Shown piece after piece: positions 1 through 13,274 of a stretch of 64,000 bases of DNA (its first letter is position 1; each line of letters begins with the position of its first letter). Position numbers and translations under genes: made by a program. Under the pieces are notes generated by a model. That model did not search any database and was not told the DNA's origin. It saw only the letters and a program-made list of their open reading frames with translations. The DNA is from Paramacrobiotus metropolitanus (lineage: Eukaryota; Tardigrada; Eutardigrada; Parachela; Macrobiotidae), in NCBI RefSeq assembly GCF_019649055.1, contig NW_026570358.1, positions 124,001 to 188,000 on the forward strand. The letters run 5' to 3'.

Positions 1-1096
1 GCGTTCAATTGTCTTGAAGAACGCCGATAAAAAGTTGATGTAATTATGTACGGTCTCCGGCATCTTCTGCTCATCGACTGCTACCGGAAGTTAATGAGAG
101 TAGATTATAAATGGATCTTTTCCGAGATTTGCAGGTTTGATGGCCCAAGTTTGACATGTGCGCGACTGCGCGTGTTTCCCGCGTTTTTTTCTAGAGACGC
201 ATAATTTATGCACATAGACATAGCGCGTTGCTCGCTGTTGCGGCCGGTTAACTGAAATTACACTGATTATTTGGTTGTACGCAACTACCGCTATCTGTGC
301 TTAACCAACCAAGAAAGTATACCGGTATGCGATAACACTACGTGAAATTCTAAACGTTATCCAAAACCAAAATATCCATTTTCTTTTCAGTTAAAATATA
401 TTGTTAAATAATGGTAGTATTTTATAATCGCCAATCCAAAACGTTTTTCAAAAAACGCAGAAGAAAGTGCTGTCCCTTTTAATTCACAAAGCTTTCGACA
501 CAGGAAATGCAGTGCTATACCTTGCTGTAAGCGAAGGCCTTCAGGCAACGTTATATGGCCCTCGAGTTGCGGATACATAGAAGTATTGCAAATTATCAGC
601 TGGTATTAATAATTATTATACAACGTTTCGGCAAAAAACGTTGGGCTTCTTCAATGAATTCTCGGTTTTGGCAAGTAAATCACAAGTAATGCGTGTTAAT
701 AACTTCATAACGGATTCCTTACTGTATGCCATGCGTTGTTAATAAGCACCGCATTGACAATATGATTCATGAAACTACAATTCATGAAACGCACTGCTAT
801 AATTACGCGAATCGGAAAACTGTGGTGTCTTTGGATTACGTAGCAATAATTTGGTACGTGTACAGTACACTGTGCAGTACATTGTTTTAAACCAGAAAAA
901 TTGCTCTCATATCAGCAACTTGGCTGTACATACGTGTTTCTTTTTGCAAAGGATAGCTAATTAAAACTTTTTTATACAAAAGTTCGTTTCAGTTTTTGAC
1001 GGTTTAATATCAGATTATCCAGCTGTTTGTGTGCAAGATTTTCCTTTTTTAGCATTAGTTTTCAGATACCCAGCTAGTTATCGGATTAGTAGCAAA
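1..1096. other. noncoding flank upstream of the lectin gene
   Basis: AT-rich sequence with no open frame that reads like protein; the short open frames here lack conserved patterns and splice context. It probably holds the 5' flank of the lectin gene that begins at 1097. No repeat family or RNA gene was recognised. Confidence 0.5.
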
Positions 1097-1848
1097 ATGG
1101 CAAGCCCAGGATTTTTTGTTGTGATGGTTTTACTCCTATTCGTCTCAATGGTACGGCAAAAAGTTAGACTAAAGTCTTTTACATTGCACAACGAAGAATT
1201 TGACGATAGCTTTGTGATTTGCGTGTTTTCTTTTAAAATTTTACTTGTTTTTGCCATTTTCGTCATCACAAATACAATAGTACCACAGGTATTCTAACAG
1301 GTATTTTAATATTACCGTGCGTAATATTAACAACTTAACAACAATTCTGTCCAGGTTTTGCAAGCTTTTGGAGAGAAATTAGAGGAACTTACGGCGGACG
1401 AGAAGAGGCGATTGAAAAGCGTTATATTGAGGGAAGGACAGACACACGTCATATCATGTCCTGATGGCGAAGCACTGCGTATAAAAACCGCACAATATCG
1501 CATTACTGATCCGAAAGTCTGCGGAAAAGGGATTTCAACATGTCGCAACTCCTGCCCCGGATCCTTTCAAACGGAAACTTTAGCGCAGAAATGTGATTTT
1601 AAATCCGATTGTCGCCTGGAAGCCCGCAAAGGAAGAGATCAGTGTGCTTCCGGCCATGAGGAACCGTTAGCTCTTCTATATACCTGCAACAGTAAGTAAA
1701 TATTTTGTTCCATTTGCCGAAGTGATTGTGTGCAGAAGTAGTTCCAAGATTTATTTGCACGTCCTTCGATTACGCTGGATTAATCACAGTGCACTTGCAG
1801 ATCGGAGACAGATTGGGGAACAACGCAAGCCAGATGTTCATTACATGA
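1097..1848 (+). CDS. secreted SUEL-type (rhamnose-binding-like) lectin
   Basis: Three-exon model: 1097-1150, 1355-1691, 1736-1848, phases matching. Exon 1 encodes an N-terminal hydrophobic signal peptide (MASPGFFVVMVLLLFVSM). Exon 2 carries the lectin domain: ISCPDGEALRIKTAQYR, then CGKG, CRNSC, KCDFKSDCRLEA, and a terminal LLYTC. This fits the SUEL/Gal_Lectin plan of a sugar-binding fold held by several disulfides (pattern CPxGxxIxIxxAxYGR...C...YxC). The protein is likely secreted or extracellular and may bind carbohydrate; the usual YGR is YRI here, so sugar specificity is open. The last intron (44 bases, GTAAGT...TGCAG) is short; if it is not removed the protein stops at 1699 after the domain, otherwise a 36-residue tail follows. 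The start was chosen because it gives a signal peptide and an in-phase GTACGG donor. Confidence 0.65.
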
Positions 1849-2225
1849 GTGTACTGCAAAGTGGCATATGTAATTTTAGAAAAGTACTGAAATTCTGCAA
1901 TTTTTAAGTTGCTGTGTGCATGGATGTTTTAAACAGGAGTTTGTGCGATTAAATACTTGTTGAGTCTGTGACCGCTTCAAGCAGATTGTCTTTTCTGAAT
2001 CTACCTATCTCAAAAACGTGATAGCTTTCACTGTACTGTAAAGGCGGTATTATTACCGTTGTACAATACCGTAGTTTTCCATGCAGTTATAATAAGTTAT
2101 GCACTAACTGATAACACTGTAAAACGCGCAGTTGGAAACTTGAACAATACACAGACAGACAATTCGAGTAAGAATTCTTCCGAAAAGGCCTGTGAACTTT
2201 CTGCTAATATCATAAAATTTAGTTT
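1849..2225. other. 3' intergenic gap between convergent genes
   Basis: Short AT-rich gap between the end of the lectin gene and the end of the convergent chemoreceptor gene. No coding or repeat signal was seen; it should hold both 3' ends. Confidence 0.5.
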
Positions 2226-3662
2226 TTAATGCTGCCAACCACCGAAGTTTCGTGCCAGAATATCCACGGTGCTGGATAGATTTGCGATTTCTTTGTGGAA
2301 GATCTTTTGGACTTCCAGTTTGTCGCTTTCCCCGAAACCTTTGTCCCGGATATCCCACATCAGTATGACATATGTCAAGACTACGCTGACCATCTGCAAT
2401 GTTCGAAAACGTCACTCGAACCGTATTATCGTATGATACATACAAGAATGCAATTACTTACTGTGGCAATGAAACTTCGGTTAACATTCACAATTCCCAG
2501 CAGAGAAAACGCTACGCAGTTGTTCGTCAGTCGATGCAAATGGATAGTAAAGCGCCTGCAGCTTGTGACTTCCATAGTTGTGCTTGCTTGCAGGAGCTTC
2601 TGAAGAATTTTCTGCAGTTTCCCAGCCTAAGACGAAACTCACACTTACATAATTATCTGAATGTTAAAAGAATCTTAAGAGAACAAAACATTAGCAGCAT
2701 AGTACCGTACGTACCTGTTCTGTTACGTAAAGACAGACGCAAGTGCGATAACTAACTACAACCGCTTCCTGAAGTATCCCTACGTAGTAAGTTGTGGGCA
2801 AAACAGTTTGTATGCTGGCCAGTTGCATAGCAGTCAACATCTCATACAAATATAACATCAACAAAATTGGAGATACAAGACTACTGTATTTGTCAACCAA
2901 ATCGGACAAGATCGAATGCTGTGTGCACAATATCAGCATTTCAGCATGTGCTGCAGTCTGTCTGTGCTCGGCTTCTTGCGCTAATTTGTTCAACCGGCTG
3001 AAATGATGGCCCAAACAGAGCCCTGTCAAAATCAACAGCAGGTCCGTCACTAGCCGGGCAGCGTGGCTGATGGCGTAGCTCGCTTGAACGATTACAGTAA
3101 AAATTATGCTGGTTAATTTTGGAAGGTAGATTCCGGCTGTCATTAGTATGCGATCACTTAATTGGTTTTCGATGTTGGATCTTGTGGTGTTGACAGTCTC
3201 GGCAATGATGTAACCACTTTGCATGACAACGAGCGCTATGAGCATTTTTCGAAAAAGCTTTGTGGAGTACTGGGAGAATTCTGCATCCAGCCTTCGTATG
3301 ACAAATCTCCACTGTCTCACAGTGACTCTTAAATACAGTGCTCCAACAGTGTGGGTAATTAGTTCCTGCAAGGTCACTGCCACGTTAACAAGGCCCTCGG
3401 TAGTAGCGACGAGGGACGATCCATTGGTAACAATATTCAAAACCCCTCCAAAGATTACAACTATGGCCACCTCGAATGTCGTTAGCCAGAGTAACCATAC
3501 AGTGTACAAGGTCCGCAAAGCATAGTGCAGTAGAACTGCGCCGCGATTTTTTCGGGAGGCGTCGCATTTCTCCACATACTCATACCCGGCTAGTTCAAGC
3601 ACCCAGAACCACGGCCGCAAAATACGTTCTATGGTTACGTTGTCTTGTTTCACTGCTCCCAT
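2226..3662 (-). CDS. gustatory-receptor-like 7TM chemoreceptor (copy 1)
   Basis: Exons on the minus strand: 2715-3662, 2462-2626, 2226-2393, all phase 0, giving 426 residues, the usual Gr length. About seven hydrophobic segments are visible. The last exon holds VVLTYVILMWDI, matching the TM7 signature TYxxxxxQF of the insect gustatory receptor family (7tm_7), with D in place of Q. Exon 2 (55 codons, ending NRSFIAT) aligns with the second copy at 15.9-17.4 kb (DRGFIAT), and both genes share intron positions and phase. Insect Grs are inverted-topology ligand-gated cation channels for tastants; the same role here is inference. The first ATG with a family-like N terminus (MGAVKQDN) was taken; a longer upstream open frame has only non-ATG starts. 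The tail after TM7 is about 45 residues, longer than in insect Grs. Confidence 0.75.
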
Positions 3663-6600
3663 CGCGCATGTCACTACTTGCAGTATTGTTAGAAGATGCA
3701 CTAAAGACAAATTTTCGTCAAAATCGTAAAACAGCAATGAAAGCGTATCAGGGAATGACAGAAAACTCGTCGGGAAAGTTTGGCTGTCCTTATATTTTCC
3801 GGTGCATCAGTGGTCAATCAACAAAACCTATTTGCGTTTCAGGCATGTGACAATATTTATTACTGCGCTCGAGGCACCTTCCTTTGGGTTTTGTCAGTCC
3901 CTTAATCAGAATGATGTATTCCCTAAATGGTTCAGAGTGTACAGTACCTGCATTGTAGGTACACAAGTTCAATTAAGTTTGTATTCTCGCACAGTACGTA
4001 AATCAGAGAAAGCCGGTACTGTGGCAGAGTTAGCAAACCCCGGAAGGAGGCCTTCGTCGAGGGGGTGGGATATCTTCTTCTCCCCACCGACTTGTAATTT
4101 CAAATGCTGGGAGCATTTGTAACTGCCTTTTCCGTGAGTCGTTTTGTTGGCCGAAAGATCCGTGAGTAAGTTGGTGGGGAACCTCAATTTACGGCTTTTC
4201 TGAAACAACTCTTGAACCTGGCGGCAGTAAACGCAGCAGCCGCTTTAGAAGCACGTGAGCGGGTCCTGTGCTGATGAGCAACACTAAGGGTTTTGATTGT
4301 TTTTAACGTCTTGAATTTGCTTGAAATTTAACGTTTTTTAACGTTTTAACGTCTTGAAATTTAACGTTTTTAACGTGTTGAATTTGCTTCCTTTGTGTGT
4401 GTGCAGTGTGCAGCAGCGTCGGCATATTGCTTTGTAAGGTAACTATTGCCGAGTAAAACCATAAGAGATCGCCATTATCCACAGAATACCGGGGATGTGG
4501 AAAATCTTTGTTTGCCGGATTTTACTGAAGCGAGCCAAATATCCTGTGCATGCATGCAGCTGTAACAGTATATATTTGTACTTTGTATAAGCTGTTAAAC
4601 CAGTCGAGAAAACGTACTGCAATAGTACCGCTTGCTGGCTTAAACAATTTTACTGTGAAATACGAAAGTGTTTTCGAGCCGAACCTGAAATACAACGAAA
4701 AAGTGCAGTAATTTGTTAACTCAATTACAGAAGGTCGCAAAAAATGGCACCCACTCGTATCTCCAGCTCGAAGAACCAAAGGGAAAGTCAGAGAAAATAA
4801 ACATTTGCGGAAAATTCTCAAGAGACTCTAGTCCGAAAAAATACGCACTGTAGAAGAAACTGCACAATGTTATTGGTGGCGAAGCAGGATGGCTGAGATT
4901 TCCTAAGCCTCTGTACGGCAGTCCCTATTATATGCAGTTGCTGTGTGATGCCATTGCACGCACCAGTTAATACAGTCACGCGAGCTGTTTGCAATCGAGT
5001 AGGTTTTACTTTTACTTTTTTGTTTACTTCAGCACTTCACTTTAGCAATGTTCCAATTCAAGTGTATTGCTTGCCAACGGTAAAATCTTTGAAGGAATGA
5101 AATTACAAATAATTGTATTTTTAGTTTCGGAAACGCATTTCTAAATTGTTAATCATAATCTTGTTGCTTTTGGAGCACGTACGTAATTAAATTCCATTTG
5201 AAATAATATGCTAGCCATATACGCAGGCCAACGACTACTAATTTTGCTGGTTTGAGTTCTGAGAATTGAGCTTTAGTGATACCATTACTAAATCCGAAAG
5301 GATAAGGCACCGGCATCTCCGTATTTTCATATTTTATTTAAAATCAAGCTTCTAATTTGATTCAGTACTAGCAGCGAAGCATACAGACAGACATCGATAC
5401 AGACATAGACGATTTATCGCTTATGGTTATGAATGAAAAATTCATTACCACAAAGAAAGTCTGTAACAAATTTTAACAAAAGTATAAAATTTTACTTCAA
5501 GACATACGAATATTAAAAATTCCGGCATGCTGTGGAATTTTTAGAAAAAATTGCATTCAATTATAACAGTCACTCTGCAGGACTGAAATTTAGCTAGCAC
5601 AATTAGTAGTGCAACTATAACCAGTGATTCCAGGAGGAAAAAGTACTGGAGAGGCGTTACCAGTTACTCGTATGGGCCCTGATATGGCTATGAAACTCCA
5701 CAGTTCTACTGCATAGCATCAAAACGACTCGAATCCAATTAACCGCAACAATCCTCCCGTCAAAAGAAGCCGCTTGGCTCAATCTGTAAAATAATCCGCA
5801 TCCCGTTAATGACCACAGCCAGCAGGAGTAATCTGCAAATTGCTGCGGTAGCCCTGCTGTGCATCCATTACTGTTTTCACACATATCTACATTCCCTTTC
5901 TTCTACTGTATTTGCGAGGATGGAGTGACTGCAGGGACAGGATATCCACCGCTGGTACAAAGTGCACTTCAGCGCGGATATGTCCATCGACAAGTCCATA
6001 CAGTTGCCGAGGACAGCCCCCGGCGGTCAGGCTTAATTATTCTCCCCCTTCAATCAGCGGCCGGGCAACCGCTGCTGCAGCAATTACTGCCCAATGAAAG
6101 ACAGCATTACGGTATATACCGAGTACATGGGACGCGCTGGCGTGTTAATGGATTTCACATTATTCACATTAATCCCGGCGTTTCAATGGAACGATAGGCA
6201 AATCTGCCGGATCAATCGTATTAGGGTCACGTAGGAAGGAATTCAAACAGGTCGTCTTTGTTGCGCGTAAAACTGTGTACATACAACGGAAGAAAAGAAA
6301 ATACGCACTTCGTTAACCGAATTATTGTGTACAGAGTATATACAGTGCACGATGTTTGAAACAAGAACAAATAATTAAGTTACCGCCGACTTAAATAAAC
6401 TTAGCAAAGTGCCGGTAAGGCATTTGTTGCGTGTGATACGAGTTTGAGTTTACAGTGCAGATAGATTTCGGTATTTGCATTTCATTAAAATATAGTATAT
6501 TCACTTACTTAGTTTCCACTTTTGTAAATTTATCGTGAACGATTCTTGCATAATGTTTATTGCGCAAATAAGGACATGCATGTACAATATATCTGTACAC

Positions 6601-7238
6601 ATCCATGATCCATTCGAATCAAAATATCTCATCGCGATTACGTCCACTTTATCTGCCGTAAATATTTAATCAGCTTATCACAATGCATTACCATTCGCAG
6701 AACACCCTGTTTGACCTAACGTGCCACTCCAAACTCGTCTACCAGTCATGTTTACCGAATTACCATCCTATGCAAAATTTTCCCGGCGACAAACTTGCAA
6801 GCGCCTCTCCACCGTTCTTTGCTGCACATCCTCTGTTTTAATGCTTTTTAAGGGAAGTAGTCGAAGAAATTAACGATTGATCGGGCTCGTTGCCGGCTTG
6901 ATTGCCGTAAGTGAGTTATCATAGTAGACAAGCATCAAGCCATCAAATCAGCAGCAGCAGACCGTTCATGTCAGAAAGGACGCTAATCCCCGTTTGAATG
7001 CCGGGCACAGCCCCCGTTATTATTGACTTCCCTCTCCTCTGCACTCCACCACATAACCAGCGAACAAGAGAGAGGGACGAAAGAGTGCCGTGTTCGCATG
7101 TGCACGGATAACCGTCTCTCACACAACTTCATTTGTTGTATTTGTCCAGCGCCGATGCATCAGCCGATAAAAGATGTTCACTCTGTGATAAACATTTACC
7201 CACTATCTTACTAATATTTACATGAGCATTGCGACACC
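3663..7238. other. long noncoding interval
   Basis: About 3.6 kb without a convincing gene. It contains a short cluster of TTTAACGTTT-type repeats near 4.3 kb and moderately GC-rich stretches near 5.65-6.2 kb and 6.75-7.2 kb whose open frames have no protein-like pattern. It lies between divergent genes (chemoreceptor leftwards, frizzled-related protein rightwards), so both promoters should be inside. No RNA gene recognised. Confidence 0.5.
4300..4391. repeat. imperfect AT-rich tandem repeat
   Basis: Five occurrences of TTTAACGT-type units interleaved with CTTGAAATTTAACG and TTGAATTTGCTT, each repeated twice. It looks like locally duplicated low-complexity DNA; no terminal repeats or target duplication were seen. 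Confidence 0.6.
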
Positions 7239-10200
7239 ATGGACGCTGTAATAATTCCCTTTTTATTTCTCCTGCATTGCCATGGTCTGGAGGGGAAAAA
7301 GTACAGTCAACCGGCGGCGTCGGTCATCGAAGCGGAATTATTCCCCGAATCGCACTATTATCAGGCGGATTCCTCGCGTCTTCCCACACAGCAGAAATGT
7401 GTGGAAATCCCGCAGAATATGAGTTTATGTTATGGGATCGGCTACCAGCAGATGCTGCTGCCCAATCTCCTGGAGCACGAGACCCTGGCGGAAGCTACGG
7501 AGCAGTCGGCATCCTGGCTGCCGTTGGCCAACATCAAATGTCACCAGCATACGCAGTTGTTTTTATGCTCCCTTTTGCTCCCATCTGTCCCATTCAGCAT
7601 CCCGCTGTGCAGCCGGATGTGTCCATGCCGGCGGACCAGGCGTTGCCGCCGTTTTTAACCGCCGGACCGACGATCTATCCTTGCCGGTCACTGTGTGAAT
7701 CGGTCAAGTCCAGCTGCCAAGGGGTCATGAACAAACACGGCTTTCCGTGGCCAGATATTCTGGAATGTGGACGTTTCCCGCTGGATAACGATATGTGCAT
7801 TGCGCCCAATGCCAATGCCCAAGTGGCCACCACACCATCGCCGACGCCTCCGCCGACGATGGGGAGTACAAAGGCTGGCCGGCAGAAACACCGGAAACCG
7901 GTCGATATGCATCATGTTGCTCCAACAGGCAAGTTCAGCGCACATAATTTACGTATAAACTCATTATAAAAATCATTAATATTGAAATTTAGGCTAAAGT
8001 CGGTTTAATTTAGTGCTAGCATTATCGGTTCCTCAAAGTTTGCATTTTATCACCTTCTAAAATACTGCAGAATCCCCCTGCACTACTAAATTACTAATAC
8101 GTTTGCTTTTGGCAAACATATTCTAAACCGCAAAGTAAACGTTCAAAATAGGCGTAAGTCTTTCACCAAAAACACTACCATAGGCGGGGAAATTATTCCA
8201 CAAGTGGCAAATCAAAGCTGGCGTGCATTTTGTGCTATTTTCTGATACTACACATAATACACATCTGATACTTCATAATACTACACAATAACAAAAATGT
8301 ACTAATTTTATTCTGATTGTGCCGCAGAAGTTATTGTTTTCCCTTATTTTGACAAACCGTTGTTGCAACCGCACATTCCTGTATGGGGAAAGATTTCGTA
8401 CTGCAGTACATAGGTGTTTGTATGGTACTGTACATACAAGATTTTCACATAAATTGTTTCCCATGTTCTTAATCCCGCGAAATTTACAATCTGAATTTAT
8501 CTGGCCAAAGTTTAACAATTATGGTTAAAGCAGAGGATTAATTATAACGTCCGCAAGAGACTATTGTAAGTAAAAGAGGAACATTTATGGAGTTGTTTTG
8601 TTCGGTGTACTGCGGAACCGTAAACCTCCGACACGGCACTGCACATTTTATTGTTATGGTAGTTGTCAAAGTTAACGAGCGGCACGGCGTACGATGGCTT
8701 AATTGGTTGCAGCCACCGCCGGCACTAATCGGCGCTTACAGTGGGCAATTTATTATTTATTACGGCTGCCAGCCGGGCTCCATTCCCTATTCAGCTTCCC
8801 AGACTCCAGCTCTGCATTACTTAATAAACTCATGGCTCATGCACTAAAATAACAGCGCCGCGCGCGCTGCAGTCCATTTTCACCGTACCGACCAAAACAT
8901 TCCCATAAAACCAGATTGTTTATGTATGCGTATGTCTTTTTGCAGCGGCCATACCACGAAAGCCGACGCCGGCCAGCAGTCCCTTGCCATCATCAACTGA
9001 CTCCTGTGATGCCTGTCAGGCGGTTGTCTTACCCAAGGAGCTGGATGCCGCTTACTGCCGGGCGCAATTCGGTAAGCGCGGTGATTTATATATCCGTATA
9101 TATAAACACCGGCACATTCCTGATTGAGGAAAAGGGATATCGCTTTGTTGTGTTTTACCCATTTCCTGATCAAGCAGCAATATGTATCGGATTTCCTCAT
9201 TCTTTTCAATGCCGGCTTAAGGCAGACGGGCCTATTCTCACTAGGGAAATGGGGCGACGTGACCGGGCCAGCAGATGAGGGAATTTCGTGCTGTTATGCG
9301 GGGCTTAAATTAGCCCACTTTGTAGAGTAAAAGAGAGGCTGTAACGGTCACGCCCGTCACGGAGAATGGAGAAAATTGAAACCACTTTGCTCGACTAGAG
9401 TGCCGCTCTCCAAAATACACAGCGGCCAAGTTGGCCAAAGTGTGAAGTATTTTGAAGTGGATAGTAGTACGAAAGTTTAGACATAAATTATCGAAAATCT
9501 CGTGTTTGCAGATTTAAAAAAAACCTACACATTAAAATTACAGATATTTTTATTTCTTCTCACAGACCGAGTGGTAATGAGCACGTTTATGATAAAACCA
9601 GACGGAACAAATAAAGAAGAAGCGCTTAAGCAGTTATGTTGAAAGGTCTTCCTTCGCTTTAATTATACAACCTTATCACGATTAATACAATCTTTAATCA
9701 CAAAGAAAGTCATGACTGCTATTTTAAGTGCATTGCGCTTATAAAGTACCTTGAAGAAAAATTTTAACGGTGACATAGGGTGCCTGTGCTTGCATTTCTT
9801 GGTACTTTGACGGCTATTGTCTAATAAAACGTTTTTTCCTTGAAGATTCTGTGCAAAATACCTTGAAGATTCTGTATATACCTTGCATAAAATACCTTGA
9901 AGATGCTGTGCAAGATCTAGAATTTTCTTAATATAATTTTGGATATTTTACTTCTGACTTCTGAGACGATACCAATATTCGCATTATTGTTCATTTTTCA
10001 GTATCCAAAATTCGATTCCGTCGGCAAACTCGTCGCGGCGCTTATCTAGCGCGCCGACCGCGCATCCTCCGCTTAACAGATCCGTCCCCGGATTTCAACC
10101 GCACCGCATCGGAAGAAAGCCTGAATGCGGAAAAGAGTTTGGAATTCCTGTTCGATCCGAGCATCTTCAACGCCAACTGCCGCGTGACATGTGCCGGTAA

Positions 10201-10459
10201 AGTGGAGCCGCGCAGTCAAATGTATCTCGTGTTCGGCCGAATGGTCAAAGAGCCGGCATTATCCACCAAAAAGTCCCGCTTCCCGCAAGTGCTAATGGAG
10301 CGCATAATGCCCTGGTTTACCGGGCCACTCAACCGTGATTTCCGGCAGGCGGAAAAGCGATTACAGAACTTGAAGTGTAACGGACGCACTGATAATGCTA
10401 ACACTGTACGAAAAGGCAACCGGAATAAGAAGAGGAAGGGCGCGGTCAATAACATTTAA
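7239..10459 (+). CDS. secreted frizzled-related protein
   Basis: Exons 7239-7928, 8946-9071, 10002-10459; about 424 residues once the frame break is allowed for. The order is signal peptide (residues 1-17), frizzled cysteine-rich domain (MSLCYGIGYQQMLLPNLL, then FLCS, APIC, YPCRSLCESVKSSC, HGFPWPDILECGRFPLDND), a Ser/Thr/Pro linker, then a netrin-like domain starting SCDACQAVVLPKEL and ending in a basic tail. These are the parts of sFRPs, which bind Wnt ligands outside the cell. Between APIC and YPCRSLC the loop is about 25 residues longer than usual. Frame changes inside CSL-FAPIC at the T run 7573-7576; one more T restores both the frame and the conserved motif, so a consensus error is as likely as a broken gene. 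Intron 1 uses a GC donor (ACAG/GCAAGT). The two introns are about 1 kb each, long for this window. Confidence 0.85.
9839..9916. repeat. short tandem repeat in sFRP intron 2
   Basis: Three to four imperfect copies of a roughly 23-base unit around CCTTGAAGATTCTGTGCA. It lies inside the second intron of the frizzled-related gene. Simple local duplication; no function inferred. Confidence 0.6.
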
Positions 10460-12117
10460 AGATTTGGTCTAAACTGAAATGTTGCGGCTGAGCAGGCGCT
10501 TCTTGTAGTCGAACGGTATCGTTTGTACATAAATCTTTTATAATGTTTCGATTCAGATTATGCGTATTTTGCTGGCTGGTGCAGAGCACTTTGAAAATGC
10601 GACGTCAGTTTACACACTGGCATTTGCGTACCTCTGAAAAGGGAAACATTTATTACTAATTTCGAATCTAATGAAAAAGCTAGTAATTGGCGCTACAAGT
10701 CTGCAACCTAGAGCAAAGACAGTAATTAAATTTTAATAAATGCGACGCGGCAATTTTGTACAGTAAAATACGTACGTAATTTTCTTTGAGGTAAGTATAA
10801 AATGGTCAAGACATGCGGACTTGGCGTTACATTTTTATTTCTTCTTACGGAAATGTAACAACATGCAACACTTTTGTAAAGAGACGTTCAGTTAAAGGAC
10901 TTGCTTCATCTCAAACAAACATTAAGGAGAAACAAGGATATGAAGATGGATGGTGGATAATAAGTAGATGCATCAAGGAAATTAGAAAAGACTATATACC
11001 TGTATAATGCATGTGACGGCACTATGGCCGAGATACGTATAACAAACTAAAAACCCAATAGGATAGGGTTCGCACATTGCTGCTTTAAGTTTTCTGCAAT
11101 TTTCTTCACAAAATCACAGAATCGGTTTTTAATCATGCGGTATAAAGCCGTTTCCGATATTAATACGATCAAAATGGCAGCAGCTCCATAACCGTTAGAG
11201 ACTACCCTATCGAATTTCCTCATGGAACTGGTTGGCCGTGCTGAAATTAACGCTGTTTTTCATTTTAATTCTCTTGTGCGACGCAGTTAGTATATCTTAC
11301 TGACATTAATTTTATTTTGCACGGTGAACTCCCTGCTTCGTTTCCGGTTACTTGATGAATGTGGCCGGTATCAATTTTCTCCTTCTATATCTCAACTGTT
11401 AGACTTTTCAGCACGATCGTCGCCGCAAACTGTGCAGAAGATTTAATACAAAAGGAAAGGTTTGACTAATATTTAACCAAAACAAAGACATGTGCCACTA
11501 CCTAGACCTCCTGGTTAGAACATAGCACCTCCATTGCGTATAACCCCGTATAATTACGTGTACGTACATATGACATACGTTTCACCTTGGACGCACTTGA
11601 AGGCAGTTTACTTTTATTCGAATCTTTTTAATTAAAAACTGGTTCTACGAACCAATGTCATTATGGCTGCTTCCTTGTAATAAACGGCGACCAAGATAAT
11701 CACTCGCGTTACAGGGCCGGAGCAAGCGGAAATGGAACTTTCTCAAAATTTGCGCTAACCATCTTACGTGATTATAGCGTTACGAAACTGCAAGGATCGT
11801 CGGCGGCGCCGCGGCAGACATGTAGATGAACAACTGATTAGGCTTAGCTAGTTCCCCAACGGTCGTAATAAGAGATCCTAATTTGGCCCAAAATGATTAG
11901 GAAATATTTCTGTCTGGTTCAAATTTGGCTGATTAATTCAGTGCATTAATATAACATCGATGTGGCGATGTCGAATACCGTTAGCTGTAGCCAAATAGAT
12001 ATATAGAAAGGCATCAATAGCCCAGTCGATCACATTAATTTTGCATTTGCTTTAGAGACTAATCGTAAAAGTCTTAACTGGTAGTTGTTATTTACCATCG
12101 CGTTCACGGATCATAAA
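10460..12117. other. noncoding interval
   Basis: AT-rich DNA between the frizzled-related gene and the GPCR pair. No supported exon, repeat family or RNA was found. It should contain the 3' end of the former and the promoter of the latter. Confidence 0.5.
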
Positions 12118-13274
12118 ATGATGCAGAGTAATTTTAGCACAAACTTTTCTTTTTCATTAGCTTTTTTGCAAAATCGCACGGCTGATGTACAGATAGATAC
12201 GAGCGGGAGTGACCTTTCCTATTTCGAATGGAACCTGTCAGCGATTTTCAAATGTGCGGTATTTATTCTGACATTAGTTCTCAACGCAACCGTCTTGATA
12301 GCCTTTGTCACGCACCGCGAACTGCGTACGCCATTTAACGTATATTTAATAAATTTGGTCGGCATCAACATATTGTTTACCGGAATCGCCCTGCCATTCG
12401 GTACGATCTACGCCGGGCAACCAGACTGGGATCCCGGCTGGACCGGCTGCAACATCTACATCTACATATTATACCCGTTAGGTTCGTGGCAGTTGTGGTC
12501 GCAGGCGCTGATTAATGATTACTATCAACCGCGTCTGGGCTGTTTTCCATCCACTGTCCTATCGTCGAATTCACAGTTACCGGCTCGCGATTACTCTTTG
12601 TGTTAGCGTATGGCTGATTGTCCATATTGTCGGTATTTCCTTCATCGCAGTCGATGCTGCATGGTACCGAAGACCCGGTGCAATGTATTGTGCGCTAAAC
12701 GAAGACGCTCAACCAGTCACTGCTCGTGCTTATGAGATTTTTATGATCGATTTGACATTAGTTATTATCTGGACCGCCTATCCATTACTCTTTTACAAAT
12801 TATGGAAACGATTTAGAAGAAAAAGCATAGTTTCGAGCAGCCAGATGACGGATACAACGGTTTCAAAGTCGGAGCACGGAGGAAGGTCAGCGATGGGGAA
12901 TGAACCGAACCCGAACAGTGTTCATTTCACGGCAAATCCCGCAGAGATTTCCGTAAAAGATTGTGATCAAGGGTACGACTGGTTTAAGTACAAACAAATC
13001 CGGTGTCTCGGACGCAACCAAGCATCGTGGGAGGAACTCCAAACCTTTGCTAGTGCTATCTGTGCTGACCATTAGCGCCTCCATCTTTTATACGCCGTTC
13101 TTCGCGGTTTTCTTTGTTTCCGCGTGGATAACAACTGTCCCGTCAGTGATGTGGTTTAAAATTGGAGCTTGGTTGTACGAAATGCAGCCCTTGCTGAACC
13201 CGGTCTTCTTGGTAATTGACATTGACAATTTATGGGCAGCCGTTTTCAGGATGCCCATACCTCGAAAACCTTAG
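12118..13274 (+). pseudogene. broken class A-like GPCR, tandem copy of the 14.3 kb gene
   Basis: Three successive reading frames together match the intact neighbour downstream: N terminus and TM1-3 from 12118, then a frame starting within TM3 (ITINRVWAVFHPLSYR) and a third from the end of loop 3 (RNSKPLLVLSVLTISAS, ending PIPRKP). The first break is a 7-base insertion in CTGATTAATGATTACTATC, a near-tandem repeat of GATTA that interrupts the ALITINR motif. The second is a net +1 change between about 12950 and 13020, perhaps an extra A in GTAAAAG. Both add bases, unlike the single-base losses seen in other genes of this window, so a true pseudogene is favoured; polymorphism or assembly error remains possible. 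As in the partner, the DRY site reads INR. Confidence 0.7.

Noticed and set aside
5859-6197. 112-codon plus-strand open frame in GC-richer DNA
   Set aside because: No signal peptide, domain, splice context or conserved pattern; overlapping frames are equally open.
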